This document shows positions 30,119 to 39,587 of a DNA stretch of 64,000 bases, piece after piece. Position numbers and translations under genes: made by a program. Numbering within the stretch: the stretch's first letter is position 1; every line of letters starts with the position of its first letter. The notes under the pieces are model-generated. The model was given only the letters and a program-made list of their open reading frames with translations, did not search any database and was not told the origin of the DNA. Where the stretch lies: the NCBI GenBank assembly GCA_947463785.1, contig CANHRG010000007.1, positions 30,013 to 94,012 on the forward strand. Direction: 5' to 3'. Source of the DNA: Sphingobacteriaceae bacterium. GTDB taxonomy: Bacteria > Bacteroidota > Bacteroidia > Sphingobacteriales > Sphingobacteriaceae.

Positions 30119-30679
30119 TTATTTATTTAATCGGGTCATGGTAAGTTCTGCACCTACTGTAGCAAAACTCTGAATCATTTCAATACTTTTGGCTATCAAC
30201 GCCGGAAGCTCCAATTGTTCTTCGGGTTCAAAGCCACTTAATACATACTCAACCTGGCGGCCTTTGGGGAAATCATCACCTATACCAAAACGAATGCGTG
30301 GATAATTCGAATGGCCAAGCACGGCTTCGATATTTTTTAAGCCATTGTGTCCGGCACTACTGCCTTTGGGCTTTAAACGAATGGTGCCGAAAGGCAAAGC
30401 CAAATCATCTACAATCACCAGTATATTCTCAACAGGAATTTTTAGTTCTTGCATCCAATAGTTGAGGGCTTTACCGCTCAAGTTCATGTAGGTGGTTGGC
30501 TTAATCAGATGCAGTTTCTTGCCTTTGTAATTGATCTCCGTGTAGCCGGCTAAACGCATGGTGGTAAAGTTCGCACCAGCTTCTTTAGCTAGCTGATCTA
30601 AAACCATAAAACCGATATTATGCCGGGTATCGGCATACTCCGGACCAATATTGCCAAGGCCTACAATAAGGAATTTCAT
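30119..30679 (-). CDS. pth: Peptidyl-tRNA hydrolase
   Basis: 186 residues from the ATG at 30677-30679 ([10 protein letters not shown]). Catalytic His20 lies in Thr-Arg-His-Asn-Ile-Gly-Phe; the motifs Thr-Tyr-Met-Asn-Leu-Ser-Gly and Gly-Ser-Ser-Ala-Gly-His-Asn-Gly follow. It recycles tRNA from prematurely released peptidyl-tRNA. Located behind rplY, the common pairing in many bacteria, but a terminator-like hairpin stands between them. Confidence 0.97.
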   Translation of the reverse strand: MKFLIVGLGNIGPEYADTRHNIGFMVLDQLAKEAGANFTTMRLAGYTEINYKGKKLHLIKPTTYMNLSGKALNYWMQELKIPVENILVIVDDLALPFGTIRLKPKGSSAGHNGLKNIEAVLGHSNYPRIRFGIGDDFPKGRQVEYVLSGFEPEEQLELPALIAKSIEMIQSFATVGAELTMTRLNK

Positions 30680-30694
30680 GCTGAACAAATATAT

Positions 30695-30725
30695 AAAAAA
30701 AGCCCCCGGAAATTCGGAGGCTTTT
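30695..30725 (-). terminator. Terminator or attenuator between rplY and pth
   Basis: On the - strand an 8-bp stem with one G-T pair (agcctccg / cgggggct) is followed by seven T. It lies 23 bases after rplY and 16 before the pth ATG. Confidence 0.75.
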
Positions 30726-30747
30726 AGTATGCGGATGACTGCTATTA

Positions 30748-31326
30748 TTAACCTTTAGCAGCTTCTTGCTCGGCTTGTTTCAAAGCACGTGACATTACTA
30801 CAGAAACGATGGTATCGTCTGCATTATTGGTAATTTGGAAGTTAGGGAAGTTCAATTCGCCTATACGTACTGATTTTCCTAACTCAAGAGTTTCCATAGC
30901 TACTTCTACGTACTGAGGCATGTCTTTAGGGAATGCTTTAACACGTAGTTTACGTAATTTTTGGATCAACTTACCCCCCATTTTAACACCAGGTGATGTA
31001 CCGGTTAACTTTACAGGAATTTCCATCACGAATGGCTTACTGTCATTCAAACGAAGGAAATCGACGTGCAAAATTTGCTCGGTTAATGGGTGGAATTGGA
31101 TGTCTTGAAGAATAGCTTGCGCTTTAGTTCCTTCAACATCAATGTCAACGAAATGAACATCTGGTGTATAAACCAGACCTTTCAAATCAGCTGCGGACAC
31201 TGCAAAGTGGATTTGATCTGCTCCACCATAAAGAACTGCAGGCACTTTGCCTTCGTAACGCAATTCTTTAGCGTCTCTTTTCCCTACGTTCTCTCTACGA
31301 GAACCGCTAATAGCAATTGATTTCAT
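30748..31326 (-). CDS. rplY: 50S ribosomal protein L25 (CTC/TL5 form)
   Basis: 192 residues: an N-terminal L25 5S-rRNA-binding domain (Gly-Lys-Arg-Asp-Ala-Lys-Glu-Leu-Arg) and the C-terminal beta domain typical of the long general-stress CTC form. It ends with an Ala/Glu-rich tail. It lies 30 bp after prs, a conserved neighbour pair in Bacteroidota. Confidence 0.96.
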   Translation of the reverse strand: MKSIAISGSRRENVGKRDAKELRYEGKVPAVLYGGADQIHFAVSAADLKGLVYTPDVHFVDIDVEGTKAQAILQDIQFHPLTEQILHVDFLRLNDSKPFVMEIPVKLTGTSPGVKMGGKLIQKLRKLRVKAFPKDMPQYVEVAMETLELGKSVRIGELNFPNFQITNNADDTIVSVVMSRALKQAEQEAAKG

Positions 31327-31356
31327 GTTTACTTATTTATATATCTAACTGAATTG

Positions 31357-32301
31357 TTATTCTACTTTAAACAGGTCTGATATCGAACCGTGTTCGTTTA
31401 CATTGGCGATAGCCTTCGCAAACAAATCGGCAGTAGATAAGACCTTTATTTTACTGCTTTCCTGTTTTAATGGAATCGTATCGGTAACGATTAATTCCGA
31501 TAAAACAGAGTTTTCTATGGTTTCGTAAGCCTTACCCGAAAGCACGGCATGGGTACATACCGCTCTTACGCTATTGGCTCCGTTTTCCATAATGAGCGAC
31601 GCAGCTTTGGATAAGGTTCCGGCGGTATCACAGATATCGTCTATCAAAACAATATCTTGGCCGGTTACATCACCAATAATCGACATCGACTCAATTTCAT
31701 TGGCACGTTTACGACGTTTGTCGCAAATCACCACTTCTGCATTAAAGTATTTTGCAAAAGTTCGTGCCCGGTACGATCCGCCCATATCGGGCGAAGCGAT
31801 GGTTAAATTCGGCAGATTTAAACTTTTGATGTACGGCACAAAAATAACCGAAGCATCTAAGTGATCTACCGGAATGTCAAAGAACCCTTGTATCTGTGCA
31901 GCATGCAAATCCATCGTCATAATACGGTGAGCACCTGCAGCAGTAATCAGGTTGGCAATTAGTTTAGCACCAATGGCAACCCGTGGTTTGTCTTTTCTGT
32001 CCTGACGAGCAAAACCAAAATAAGGAATTACTACCGTGATGTAATGCGCTGAAGCTCGCTTCGATGCATCGGTCATCAACAACAATTCCATCAAATTTTC
32101 GGTTGGGGGATTTGTTGATTGGATCAGGAAAATATCGCAGCCACGAACAGATTCGTTGAAGTGAGGCTGAAACTCACCATCGCTAAAACGAGAGACGGTT
32201 AAATCGCCTAAGCCTTTTCCATATGCATCCGCAATTTTTTCGGCCAGAACCGTAGTTCCAGAGCCGGCAAACAATTTTACGGGATTGAATTGTAAAGGCA
32301 T
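31357..32301 (-). CDS. prs: Ribose-phosphate pyrophosphokinase
   Basis: 314 residues starting at the ATG at 32299-32301 (Met-Pro-Leu-Gln-Phe-Asn-Pro-Val-Lys-Leu-Phe-Ala-Gly). A longer reading with upstream codons runs toward the tRNA gene and is rejected. Motifs: Phe-Ser-Asp-Gly-Glu (substrate), Ala-Arg-Gln-Asp-Arg-Lys (ATP), and the PRPP-binding loop Asp-Asp-Ile-Cys-Asp-Thr-Ala-Gly-Thr. It makes PRPP for nucleotide, His and Trp synthesis. Confidence 0.97.
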   Translation of the reverse strand: MPLQFNPVKLFAGSGTTVLAEKIADAYGKGLGDLTVSRFSDGEFQPHFNESVRGCDIFLIQSTNPPTENLMELLLMTDASKRASAHYITVVIPYFGFARQDRKDKPRVAIGAKLIANLITAAGAHRIMTMDLHAAQIQGFFDIPVDHLDASVIFVPYIKSLNLPNLTIASPDMGGSYRARTFAKYFNAEVVICDKRRKRANEIESMSIIGDVTGQDIVLIDDICDTAGTLSKAASLIMENGANSVRAVCTHAVLSGKAYETIENSVLSELIVTDTIPLKQESSKIKVLSTADLFAKAIANVNEHGSISDLFKVE

Positions 32302-32370
32302 TGCTGATAAATTGTAGTGGCTAAAAAAATTCGGATTGCGTTTCACTCACAATCCGAACCTCTTCTGCTG

Positions 32371-32441
32371 TTGTCCCACCAGGATTCGAACCTAGACAAA
32401 CTGAACCAAAATCAGTTGTACTACCATTATACTATGGGACA
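32371..32441 (-). tRNA. tRNA-Gln (anticodon TTG)
   Basis: A 71-base tRNA on the - strand. The 7-bp acceptor stem TGTCCCA / TGGGACA is followed by discriminator A. The anticodon stem ACTGA/TCAGT encloses loop TTTTGGT with anticodon TTG, and the T-arm contains GGTTCGAATCC. CCA is not encoded (next bases CAGC). It lies 69 bases upstream of the prs ATG on the same strand. Confidence 0.95.
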
Positions 32442-32479
32442 ATCTCCGTATTCAGAAATTGCTTTCTGTTTAGGGATTG

Positions 32480-32511
32480 CAAATATAGAGGGATAAAAAG
32501 AAACCTGCAAA
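32480..32511 (-). promoter_or_regulatory. Promoter of tRNA-Gln (and perhaps prs-rplY)
   Basis: TTTG (32508-32511) and TATATTTG (32480-32487) on the - strand with 20 bases between. Transcription would begin near 32475, about 34 bases before the mature tRNA. Confidence 0.75.
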
Positions 32512-32643
32512 TGAATTTGGTATTTTTTAGCGTATTCGATGTGGATTGTTAAATTCTGTTAATCGCAATTTTAGCTTCGATATTATTAAATGCAAATCCT
32601 TATTTTCGGCTTCTATAAATATTTGTACCCGAAAATCGATTTT

Positions 32644-35600
32644 ATGAAGTATTCTAAACTGAATAACCTACTTGGCTGGCTAACTTTTCTTGTTGCTGCA
32701 AGTGTTTACACATTAACTCTGGAACCTACTGTAAGTTTCTGGGATGCAGGTGAGTTTATTGCTGCGGCTTACAAGTTACAAATTGTGCATCAGCCTGGTG
32801 CGCCACTTTTTTTGATGATACAAAAAGTATTTTCATTATTCGCTGGCAACGATACTTCTAAAATTGCCTATTTCATGAACATGGGATCGGCCATTTTCAG
32901 TGCAGCTACCATTTTGTTTTTATTCTGGACGATAACGGCATTGACTAAGAAAATTCTGGTTAAGCCGGATGAAACTCCAAGTACTTACCAGCAGATTGTC
33001 ATCTTTGGAAGTGCCTTAGTTGGTGCTTTAGCCTATACTTTTTCAGATTCATTCTGGTTCTCAGCGGTTGAATCAGAGGTTTACGCCATGTCTTCATTCT
33101 GTACAGCCATTGTATTTTGGGCCATTTTAAAATGGGAAGCACATGCCGACGAACCACAAGCTGATCGTTGGTTGATCTTTATTGCGTACATCATGGGGCT
33201 TTCTATCGGTGTGCATTTATTGAACCTCTTGGTTATTCCTGCAATTGCATTGGTGTATTATTTCCGCAGAGCGAAAGAAGTTACGCCTAAAGGCACTTTT
33301 TTAGCACTGCTGATTGGTATTGCTATTCTCGGATTTATTCAATACGGCATCATTCAATACCTGATCAAATTGGCTGCAGGTTTTGATTTATTCTTTGTGA
33401 ATACCTTGGGAATGGGCTTTGGTAGTGGCGTATTGTTTTTCGCTACCCTACTCGTTGGGGGAATCGCCTACGGAATTTTCTATTCGATCAAAAAGAATAA
33501 AGCACGCTTAAACTTCGCTTTGATTTGCCTAAGCTTTATCATTATTGGTTATGGATCTTTTGCCATGCTGGTTATCCGAGCAAAAGCAAACCCTACCTTA
33601 AACAATTCTGACCCTGATAATGTATTTGCTTTATTGAGTTACCTGAACCGTGAACAATACGGCGATCGCCCATTGTTATACGGCGAATACTTTGATTCAA
33701 AACCGATCGACTACAAAGAAGGTAGTGAAATCTACCGTAAGGGAAAAGAAAAATACGAAGTTGCCGGAAAGAAATTTGAACAGATTTACGACCGAAATAC
33801 TTTACTACCCAGAATGTATAGCTCTGATCCTAGCCACGTTGGCTTTTACCGCGATTGGATGAAACTAGGTGAAAGTGGCTCTCCAACTTTTACCGATAAT
33901 TTGGGCTTTTTATTCAGCTATCAAACCGGTTTTATGTACATGCGTTATTTTGCCTGGAACTTTGTAGGCCGGCAGAATGATGAACAAGGACATGGAAACC
34001 TAACCGACGGTAACTGGATTAGCGGCATTAAAGCTGTAGATAATCTTCATGTGGGCGGGCAGGATAAACTACCAAAAAGTCAAATCGACAATATTTCGTA
34101 CAATAAATTCTATGCTTTACCACTCATTCTTGGTTTGATTGGTGCTTTTTGGCACTTTAAACGTAGAGAAAGAGATGCCGGAATTGTGGGTTTGTTATTC
34201 TTCTTTACTGGTATTGCTATTGTTTTATACCTTAACCAAACCCCGTTGCAACCACGTGAACGCGATTATGCCTACACGGGATCTTTTTACGCTTTTGCAA
34301 TTTGGATTGGCTTGGGTGTAGCCGCTATAGCCGAATTCCTTCAGAAAAAAATAAATGCGCAAACAGCCGGATTAGCAGCCACTGTACTTGGCTTACTAAT
34401 GGCACCGGGAATCATGGCAAAAGAAGGCTGGGACGATCACGATCGCTCTAGCAAATATACCGCCAGAGATTTTGCCATCGATTATTTGGAATCTTGTGCA
34501 CCGAATGCCATTTTGTTTACCTACGGCGATAACGATACCTATCCGATTTGGTACGTTCAGGAAGTAGAAAACATTCGCCCTGATGTACGGGTTGTGAATT
34601 TAAGCTTGCTGGGTACAGATTGGTACTTGCGTCAGATGAAAGAAAAGGTAAACCAAGCCGATGGTTTACCCATAAGTATGGCTGATGATAAATTCGTTCA
34701 GGGTGTACGAGATATCATCCGTTTTCAGGATTACGGCATCAAAGAATCCATTGAGCTGAAAAATATTCTCGATATCTTGACTTCAGATAATGACCAAGAT
34801 AAGATTAGTTATGAAGATGGTAGTCGAGATAATTTCCTGCCAACTAAAAATTTCAAGCTAAGCGTTAATCCAGAACAAGTTTTGGCTACCCAAACTGTTC
34901 GTCCAGAACAAAAAGATCAGATTACTCCGGCCTTGGAGTGGACCTACAACAAAAATTATGTTACCAAAGCTGAACTCGGACTGATTGATATTTTAGTGAA
35001 TAATGAATGGAAAAGGCCGATTTATTTCGCCATTACCGTTCCATCTGATAATTACATGGGACTTGACAAATACCTTTATCAAGAAGGTTTCGCTTATCGT
35101 TTACAACCATTAACTCCGAAAACCGAAGAGTCAGATACGCACCTGAACGCTCAGGAAATGTACAACAACTTGATGAATAAGTTCCGTTATGGCAATATGA
35201 GAAACGCATCTTACCTGGATCCTGAATCCGGCAGAATGGCTGTCATCTTAATGAATACCATAAACATGACAGCTGAAGAGCTGATTAAGGAGGGAAAGGT
35301 TACTGAAGCGAAGAATTTATTAAATAAATGCCTAGAGGTGATTCCTTCTAAGATCAATTCCCTGAGTTTTGCCATTCGTGAATACTATTTAGCTGAATTA
35401 CTGTATCAGGTTAAAGAAACACAAAAAGCGAACACTTTGGCCAAAGCAACGGCCGATTATGCCATTGATCAACTCAACTATTTGACTGATGTAGCTAAAA
35501 CCAAATCGAGCATTAACTCTAATGATATTCAGTTAAACCTTTCAATACTGAATGAATTGGTTAACACAACTAAAGCTAACGGGCAAACCGGCCTCAGCAC

Positions 35601-35655
35601 CGATTTGGAGAAACGATTTAAAGAAGTCCAATCGAACCTGAGTGGCATTCAATAA
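32644..35655 (+). CDS. DUF2723 family membrane protein
   Basis: 1003 residues from the ATG at 32644 (Met-Lys-Tyr-Ser-Lys-Leu-Asn-Asn-Leu-Leu-Gly-Trp); the reading 18 codons longer has no family support. The first half has about a dozen membrane helices with the loop motif Asp-Ala-Gly-Glu-Phe-Ile-Ala-Ala-Ala-Tyr near residue 40, reminiscent of the GT-C glycosyltransferase (PMT-like) Asp/Glu site. The second half is soluble, with Tyr-Gly-Asn-Asp-Asp-Thr-Tyr-Pro-type motifs and a helical C-terminus. DUF2723 proteins are near universal in Bacteroidota, and a role in protein O-glycosylation has been proposed. No operon partner is present. Confidence 0.88.
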   Translation: MKYSKLNNLLGWLTFLVAASVYTLTLEPTVSFWDAGEFIAAAYKLQIVHQPGAPLFLMIQKVFSLFAGNDTSKIAYFMNMGSAIFSAATILFLFWTITALTKKILVKPDETPSTYQQIVIFGSALVGALAYTFSDSFWFSAVESEVYAMSSFCTAIVFWAILKWEAHADEPQADRWLIFIAYIMGLSIGVHLLNLLVIPAIALVYYFRRAKEVTPKGTFLALLIGIAILGFIQYGIIQYLIKLAAGFDLFFVNTLGMGFGSGVLFFATLLVGGIAYGIFYSIKKNKARLNFALICLSFIIIGYGSFAMLVIRAKANPTLNNSDPDNVFALLSYLNREQYGDRPLLYGEYFDSKPIDYKEGSEIYRKGKEKYEVAGKKFEQIYDRNTLLPRMYSSDPSHVGFYRDWMKLGESGSPTFTDNLGFLFSYQTGFMYMRYFAWNFVGRQNDEQGHGNLTDGNWISGIKAVDNLHVGGQDKLPKSQIDNISYNKFYALPLILGLIGAFWHFKRRERDAGIVGLLFFFTGIAIVLYLNQTPLQPRERDYAYTGSFYAFAIWIGLGVAAIAEFLQKKINAQTAGLAATVLGLLMAPGIMAKEGWDDHDRSSKYTARDFAIDYLESCAPNAILFTYGDNDTYPIWYVQEVENIRPDVRVVNLSLLGTDWYLRQMKEKVNQADGLPISMADDKFVQGVRDIIRFQDYGIKESIELKNILDILTSDNDQDKISYEDGSRDNFLPTKNFKLSVNPEQVLATQTVRPEQKDQITPALEWTYNKNYVTKAELGLIDILVNNEWKRPIYFAITVPSDNYMGLDKYLYQEGFAYRLQPLTPKTEESDTHLNAQEMYNNLMNKFRYGNMRNASYLDPESGRMAVILMNTINMTAEELIKEGKVTEAKNLLNKCLEVIPSKINSLSFAIREYYLAELLYQVKETQKANTLAKATADYAIDQLNYLTDVAKTKSSINSNDIQLNLSILNELVNTTKANGQTGLSTDLEKRFKEVQSNLSGIQ

Positions 35656-35656
35656 C

Positions 35657-35688
35657 AAAAAAGGCTCCGAAATTCGGAGCCTTTTTTG
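35657..35688. terminator. Bidirectional intrinsic terminator
   Basis: A 10-bp stem (aaggctccga / tcggagcctt) with a 3-base loop, A-rich on the left and T-rich on the right, between convergent DUF2723 gene and accA. Confidence 0.9.
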
Positions 35689-35705
35689 TTGAATATCTTT
35701 TCACT

Positions 35706-36659
35706 TTATTCTTGAACAACACCCATACTGCAAAACTTCTCTATTCGCTGATCGACCAATTTGTCGATAGCAACTTTTTTCAGTTTGGATAGGTCTTTCA
35801 AGATTTGATTTTTAATTGTTTGTGCCATTAGCGCCGGATCATGGTGTGCACCACCCAAAGGTTCAGGAATGATTCCATCAATCAATTTATTGGCTAGCAT
35901 ATCTTCGGCAGTAAGTTTCAAACACTCTGCCGCTTTCTCTTTAAATTCCCAACTTCTCCATAAAATGGATGAACACGATTCAGGAGAGATTACCGAATAC
36001 CAAGTGTGCTCCAGCATGTAAACTTTATCGCCAATTCCAATTCCCAAAGCACCTCCCGAAGCACCCTCTCCTACCACAAAACACAGAATAGGTACTTTCA
36101 ACACCGACATCTCTAATAAATTACGAGCAATGGCTTCACCCTGTCCGCGTTCTTCGGCTTCCAATCCCGGAAAAGCACCGGGGGTATCGATGAAAGTAAC
36201 AACCGGCTTATTAAACTTTTCGGCCAATTTCATCAAACGCAAAGCCTTACGGTAACCTTCAGGGTTCGCCATACCGAAATTACGGTACTGCCTCAATTTG
36301 GTATTGGTTCCTTTTTGATGACCAATCACCATCACCGTTTCGCCATTTATGGTAGCAAAACCACCTACAATTGCTTTATCGTCTTTTACCGTTCGATCAC
36401 CATGAAGCTCAATAAAGTCATCACACATCAATTCGATAAACTGTAGTGTATACGGACGTTCCGGATGGCGGGAAATTTGGACTTTTTGCCAACGAGTCAG
36501 GTTTTTATACAGCTCGGCACGAGTTTTCTCGAGTTTAGATTCCAACTCTTTAACCGTTGCAGACATGTCTACTGACGTTTTTTGTGCAATTTGAGTAACC
36601 TTTTCGATTTCCTGTTGTAAATCGGCAATTGGTTTTTCAAAATCAAATGAAGTATCCAT
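35706..36659 (-). CDS. accA: Acetyl-CoA carboxylase carboxyltransferase subunit alpha
   Basis: 317 residues. After an N-terminal coiled helix, the crotonase-like domain has [10 protein letters not shown] and the oxyanion-hole glycines in Gly-Glu-Gly-Ala-Ser-Gly-Gly-Ala-Leu. With AccD it transfers the carboxyl group from biotin to acetyl-CoA, the first step of fatty acid synthesis. It stands alone without accD nearby. Confidence 0.97.
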   Translation of the reverse strand: MDTSFDFEKPIADLQQEIEKVTQIAQKTSVDMSATVKELESKLEKTRAELYKNLTRWQKVQISRHPERPYTLQFIELMCDDFIELHGDRTVKDDKAIVGGFATINGETVMVIGHQKGTNTKLRQYRNFGMANPEGYRKALRLMKLAEKFNKPVVTFIDTPGAFPGLEAEERGQGEAIARNLLEMSVLKVPILCFVVGEGASGGALGIGIGDKVYMLEHTWYSVISPESCSSILWRSWEFKEKAAECLKLTAEDMLANKLIDGIIPEPLGGAHHDPALMAQTIKNQILKDLSKLKKVAIDKLVDQRIEKFCSMGVVQE

Positions 36660-36765
36660 ATGCGAATAGCAATTGAGGTGCTAAAGTAGGAAATCTGCGT
36701 CAAACCAAAAAAAGCGATTGGTGTTAGTAATATACTAGCCCCACCAAATTTTCGTTAAACCAGTT

Positions 36766-37506
36766 ATGAACAGAGAACCACTACAGCACAATCGATTTAT
36801 TGTACCGGCAAGTATCACAGGCCTTTCGCTCATTATTGCGATGGCGATTTTGGCATTTACATGGAGTGGCGTGAAATCCGAAAGCCAAACCATCAATGTA
36901 ACCGGATCGGCTAAAAGAACCATCAATTCAGATCTGGGCATACTACGGATTAGCTTAAACACAGAAGAAGAGAGCAAATCACTTACATTCAAAAATCTGA
37001 AAGCGCAAATTCCTTCTTTAATTCAGTATTTGGAAGCTAAAGGTTTTCCGAAAAATAAAGTCACCTATCAGGTTATTCAAATCTATCCGAATTATTTTTA
37101 CAACGAAACCGGACAGCAAACCGGAGTTCGTTCCTACACCGGAACCCAAACCTTAGAAGTTTCTTCATCCGATGTAAACCTCATCAAAGAGACCTCCCTG
37201 GACGCAGTTGCTTTGGTTGAAAAAGGACTCAATGTATCGATTAGTCCACCAGAATACTATTATACCAAGCTTTCTTCCATTAAAATAGACATTCAGGCCG
37301 ATGCCGCAAAAGACGCGATGGTAAGAGGAAAGCGAATAGCTGAGGCTACCGGTAGAAAATTAGGCGTTTTAACAAATGCCAGAATGGGAGTATTGCAAAT
37401 TACCCCAGAGAACTCCAACCTTACATCCGATTATGGCGTAAATGATGTGAGTTCTATCCGTAAAGAAATTACGGCTGTAATCAATGCCAACTTCCTGATT
37501 AAGTAA
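36766..37506 (+). CDS. SIMPL (DUF541) domain protein
   Basis: 246 residues. An N-terminal hydrophobic anchor (residues 14-32) has no lipobox, so it is probably membrane-tethered in the periplasm. The SIMPL domain follows, with Val-Thr-Gly-Ser-Ala-Lys-Arg and repeated Val-Ser-Ser-Ser-Asp-Val segments. Family members form oligomeric periplasmic channels or rings in the few cases studied; function is unclear. It starts about 100 bp from accA in the opposite direction. Confidence 0.85.
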   Translation: MNREPLQHNRFIVPASITGLSLIIAMAILAFTWSGVKSESQTINVTGSAKRTINSDLGILRISLNTEEESKSLTFKNLKAQIPSLIQYLEAKGFPKNKVTYQVIQIYPNYFYNETGQQTGVRSYTGTQTLEVSSSDVNLIKETSLDAVALVEKGLNVSISPPEYYYTKLSSIKIDIQADAAKDAMVRGKRIAEATGRKLGVLTNARMGVLQITPENSNLTSDYGVNDVSSIRKEITAVINANFLIK

Positions 37507-37542
37507 TTAAATTTTTCTAACTTCATAGATCAACAAAGAATT

Positions 37543-37911
37543 ATGAAGAAAGAAAAAATAATTTATTGGACAAGTACCGCTCTAGTTTGCTTGCTAGGCG
37601 CATTACCGGCTATTAGCTATTTCACCATGCCACAGGCAGCCGAAGGATTTAAACACCTAGGATTCCCGGATTTTATACGAATTGAGCTAGGAACCGCTAA
37701 GCTTGTGGGTATGCTTGTGCTGCTTTTCCCTGCTATTCCAAACAGGTTTAAAGAATGGGCATATGTTGGTTTTGGAATAACCTATATTTCAGCTTTCATT
37801 GCGCACTTAGTTGTAGACGGTTATACCAGCACTTGGGGGCCGGCATTGGCATTTACATTGCTAAGCGTTTCTTATGTATACTTTCACAAGCTACAAGACA
37901 ACAAAAAATAA
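37543..37911 (+). CDS. DoxX-like membrane protein
   Basis: 122 residues with four membrane helices spread evenly, the DoxX-like layout, including Arg-Ile-Glu-Leu-Gly-Thr-Ala-Lys-Leu in the second helix region. The role of these proteins is mostly unknown. It is 36 bp after the SIMPL gene and 15 bp before the glycosylasparaginase gene, so it may be co-transcribed with both. Confidence 0.8.
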   Translation: MKKEKIIYWTSTALVCLLGALPAISYFTMPQAAEGFKHLGFPDFIRIELGTAKLVGMLVLLFPAIPNRFKEWAYVGFGITYISAFIAHLVVDGYTSTWGPALAFTLLSVSYVYFHKLQDNKK

Positions 37912-37926
37912 AACTTTTCAATCTGA

Positions 37927-38922
37927 ATGACTTCCAGAAGAACGTTCGTCCGATTTTCGGCACTTGCTGCTGCCATAACAATTTTGCCTGATAAATTATT
38001 TGCTAAAACTGTACCTGCTATCCCGCTAGGCAAAGGCACTAAACCCATTGTACTTTCTACCTGGCGGTTTGGTATTGAGGCCAATCAGGCAGCTTGGGAG
38101 GTTTTAAAAAATGGAGGTCGAGCACTCGATGCTGTAGAAGCAGGCGTGCGGGTACCCGAGGGTGATCCAAAGGAACGTAGCGTTGGGTATGGCGGTCGCC
38201 CCGACAGAGATGGACGAGTAACTCTTGATGCTTGCATCATGGATGAATTCGCCAATATTGGTTCGGTAGCCTGCCTGGAATACATTAAACATCCCATTTC
38301 GGTAGCCCGTGCTGTGATGGAAAAAACACCACATGTGATGCTGGTTGGCGATGGAGCTTTGCAATTTGCCTTATCGCAAGGATTTCAAAAAGAAAATCTG
38401 CTGTTGGAAGAATCGGAGAAAGAATGGAAAGAATGGCTAAAAACCAGCAAATATCAACCTATTGCAAATATCGAGAATCACGATACCATTGGCATGATAG
38501 CTCTGGATGCAAATGGCAACCTGTCGGGAGCCTGTACTACCAGCGGTATGGCCTTTAAAATGCATGGGCGTGTGGGCGATTCGCCCATTATCGGTGCAGG
38601 ATTATATGTAGATAATGAAATTGGTGCCGCAACGGCAACCGGGCATGGAGAAGAAGTAATACGCACTGCCGGATCGCACTTGGTAGTGGAATTGATGCGA
38701 CAAGGCAAATCGCCGAAAGCGGCCTGCAAAGAAGCCGTGGATCGCATTGTGAAATTGGTAGAACGCAGAGAAAAAAGCTTAAAAGATATACAAATTGGAT
38801 TCATCGCTTTAAATAAAGCCGGCGAATACGGTGCTTACTGCTTGCAAAGCGGATTCAATTATGCCGTTTACGATCAAAACGAAGGTAACCGCCTAATTGA
38901 TTCGGATTATTTTCTAAAATGA
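37927..38922 (+). CDS. N4-(beta-N-acetylglucosaminyl)-L-asparaginase
   Basis: 331 residues, Ntn-hydrolase family. The N-terminus has Thr-Ser-Arg-Arg-Thr-Phe-Val then Ala-rich hydrophobic residues, a Tat-type signal. The autoproteolysis site is His-Asp186-Thr187-Ile-Gly; Thr187 becomes the nucleophile once the chain is split. Downstream Gly-Arg-Val-Gly-Asp-Ser-Pro and Thr-Gly-His-Gly-Glu match the substrate-binding loops of glycosylasparaginase. It cuts the GlcNAc-Asn bond of N-glycopeptides. Its stop overlaps cutC by 4 bases (ATGA). Confidence 0.92.
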   Translation: MTSRRTFVRFSALAAAITILPDKLFAKTVPAIPLGKGTKPIVLSTWRFGIEANQAAWEVLKNGGRALDAVEAGVRVPEGDPKERSVGYGGRPDRDGRVTLDACIMDEFANIGSVACLEYIKHPISVARAVMEKTPHVMLVGDGALQFALSQGFQKENLLLEESEKEWKEWLKTSKYQPIANIENHDTIGMIALDANGNLSGACTTSGMAFKMHGRVGDSPIIGAGLYVDNEIGAATATGHGEEVIRTAGSHLVVELMRQGKSPKAACKEAVDRIVKLVERREKSLKDIQIGFIALNKAGEYGAYCLQSGFNYAVYDQNEGNRLIDSDYFLK

Positions 38923-39587
38923 ACCAATTAGAAATTGCCTGTTTTAATTTAGAATCGGCACTGATTGCTGCACAATCAGGTGCAGACCGTATTGAGTTTT
39001 GTGCCGATTATGCTTCTGGCGGAATTACACCAAGCATCGAAGATTTTAAAAAATTAAAGGCATTTACCAGTATTCCGGTCTATATCATGATCAGACCCCG
39101 CGGTGGAGACTTCGTGTATAGCGAATCTGAAATTGAAACGATGAAAACTTGCATTGCTGATTTCAAAAAGGCTGGTGCTGATGGCTTTGTTTTTGGACTG
39201 CTGAATACCGATAACACCTTAGCTGAAACAAATCAGGAACTGGGGAAACTAGCCGGCGATACACCCTGCACCTTTCACCGGGCTTTCGACAAAACGCCGG
39301 ATCTTTTTAACTCCTTGGAACAATTAATTGATTGGGGATTTAAAACTGTACTGACTTCTGGCGGCAGCACATCGGCCTTGGCAGGTACAGCCAAACTGGG
39401 CAAACTTCTTGAGAGGTCGCAAGGGCGCATCCAAATTCTACCAGGAGGAGGTATACGCTCTACCAATATTGCCGAATTGGCTGATAAAGTAACGGCTGGG
39501 TTTTTCCATTCATCGGGGATAATCGATGGGTCTGAAATTGCCAGTGCCACAGAGATCCTAGAACTTAAAGCAGCAATGAATCCATGA
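38919..39587 (+). CDS. cutC: CutC family protein
   Basis: 222 residues, TIM-barrel CutC fold with Glu-Ile-Ala-Cys-Phe-Asn, Ala-Asp-Arg-Ile-Glu-Phe-Cys and the C-terminal Gly-Gly-Gly-Ile-Arg. The name comes from a reported copper-homeostasis role that is not firmly supported. Here it lies between two glycan enzymes and overlaps both by 4 bases, which suggests a carbohydrate-linked or metabolic role. Confidence 0.92.
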   Translation: MNQLEIACFNLESALIAAQSGADRIEFCADYASGGITPSIEDFKKLKAFTSIPVYIMIRPRGGDFVYSESEIETMKTCIADFKKAGADGFVFGLLNTDNTLAETNQELGKLAGDTPCTFHRAFDKTPDLFNSLEQLIDWGFKTVLTSGGSTSALAGTAKLGKLLERSQGRIQILPGGGIRSTNIAELADKVTAGFFHSSGIIDGSEIASATEILELKAAMNP

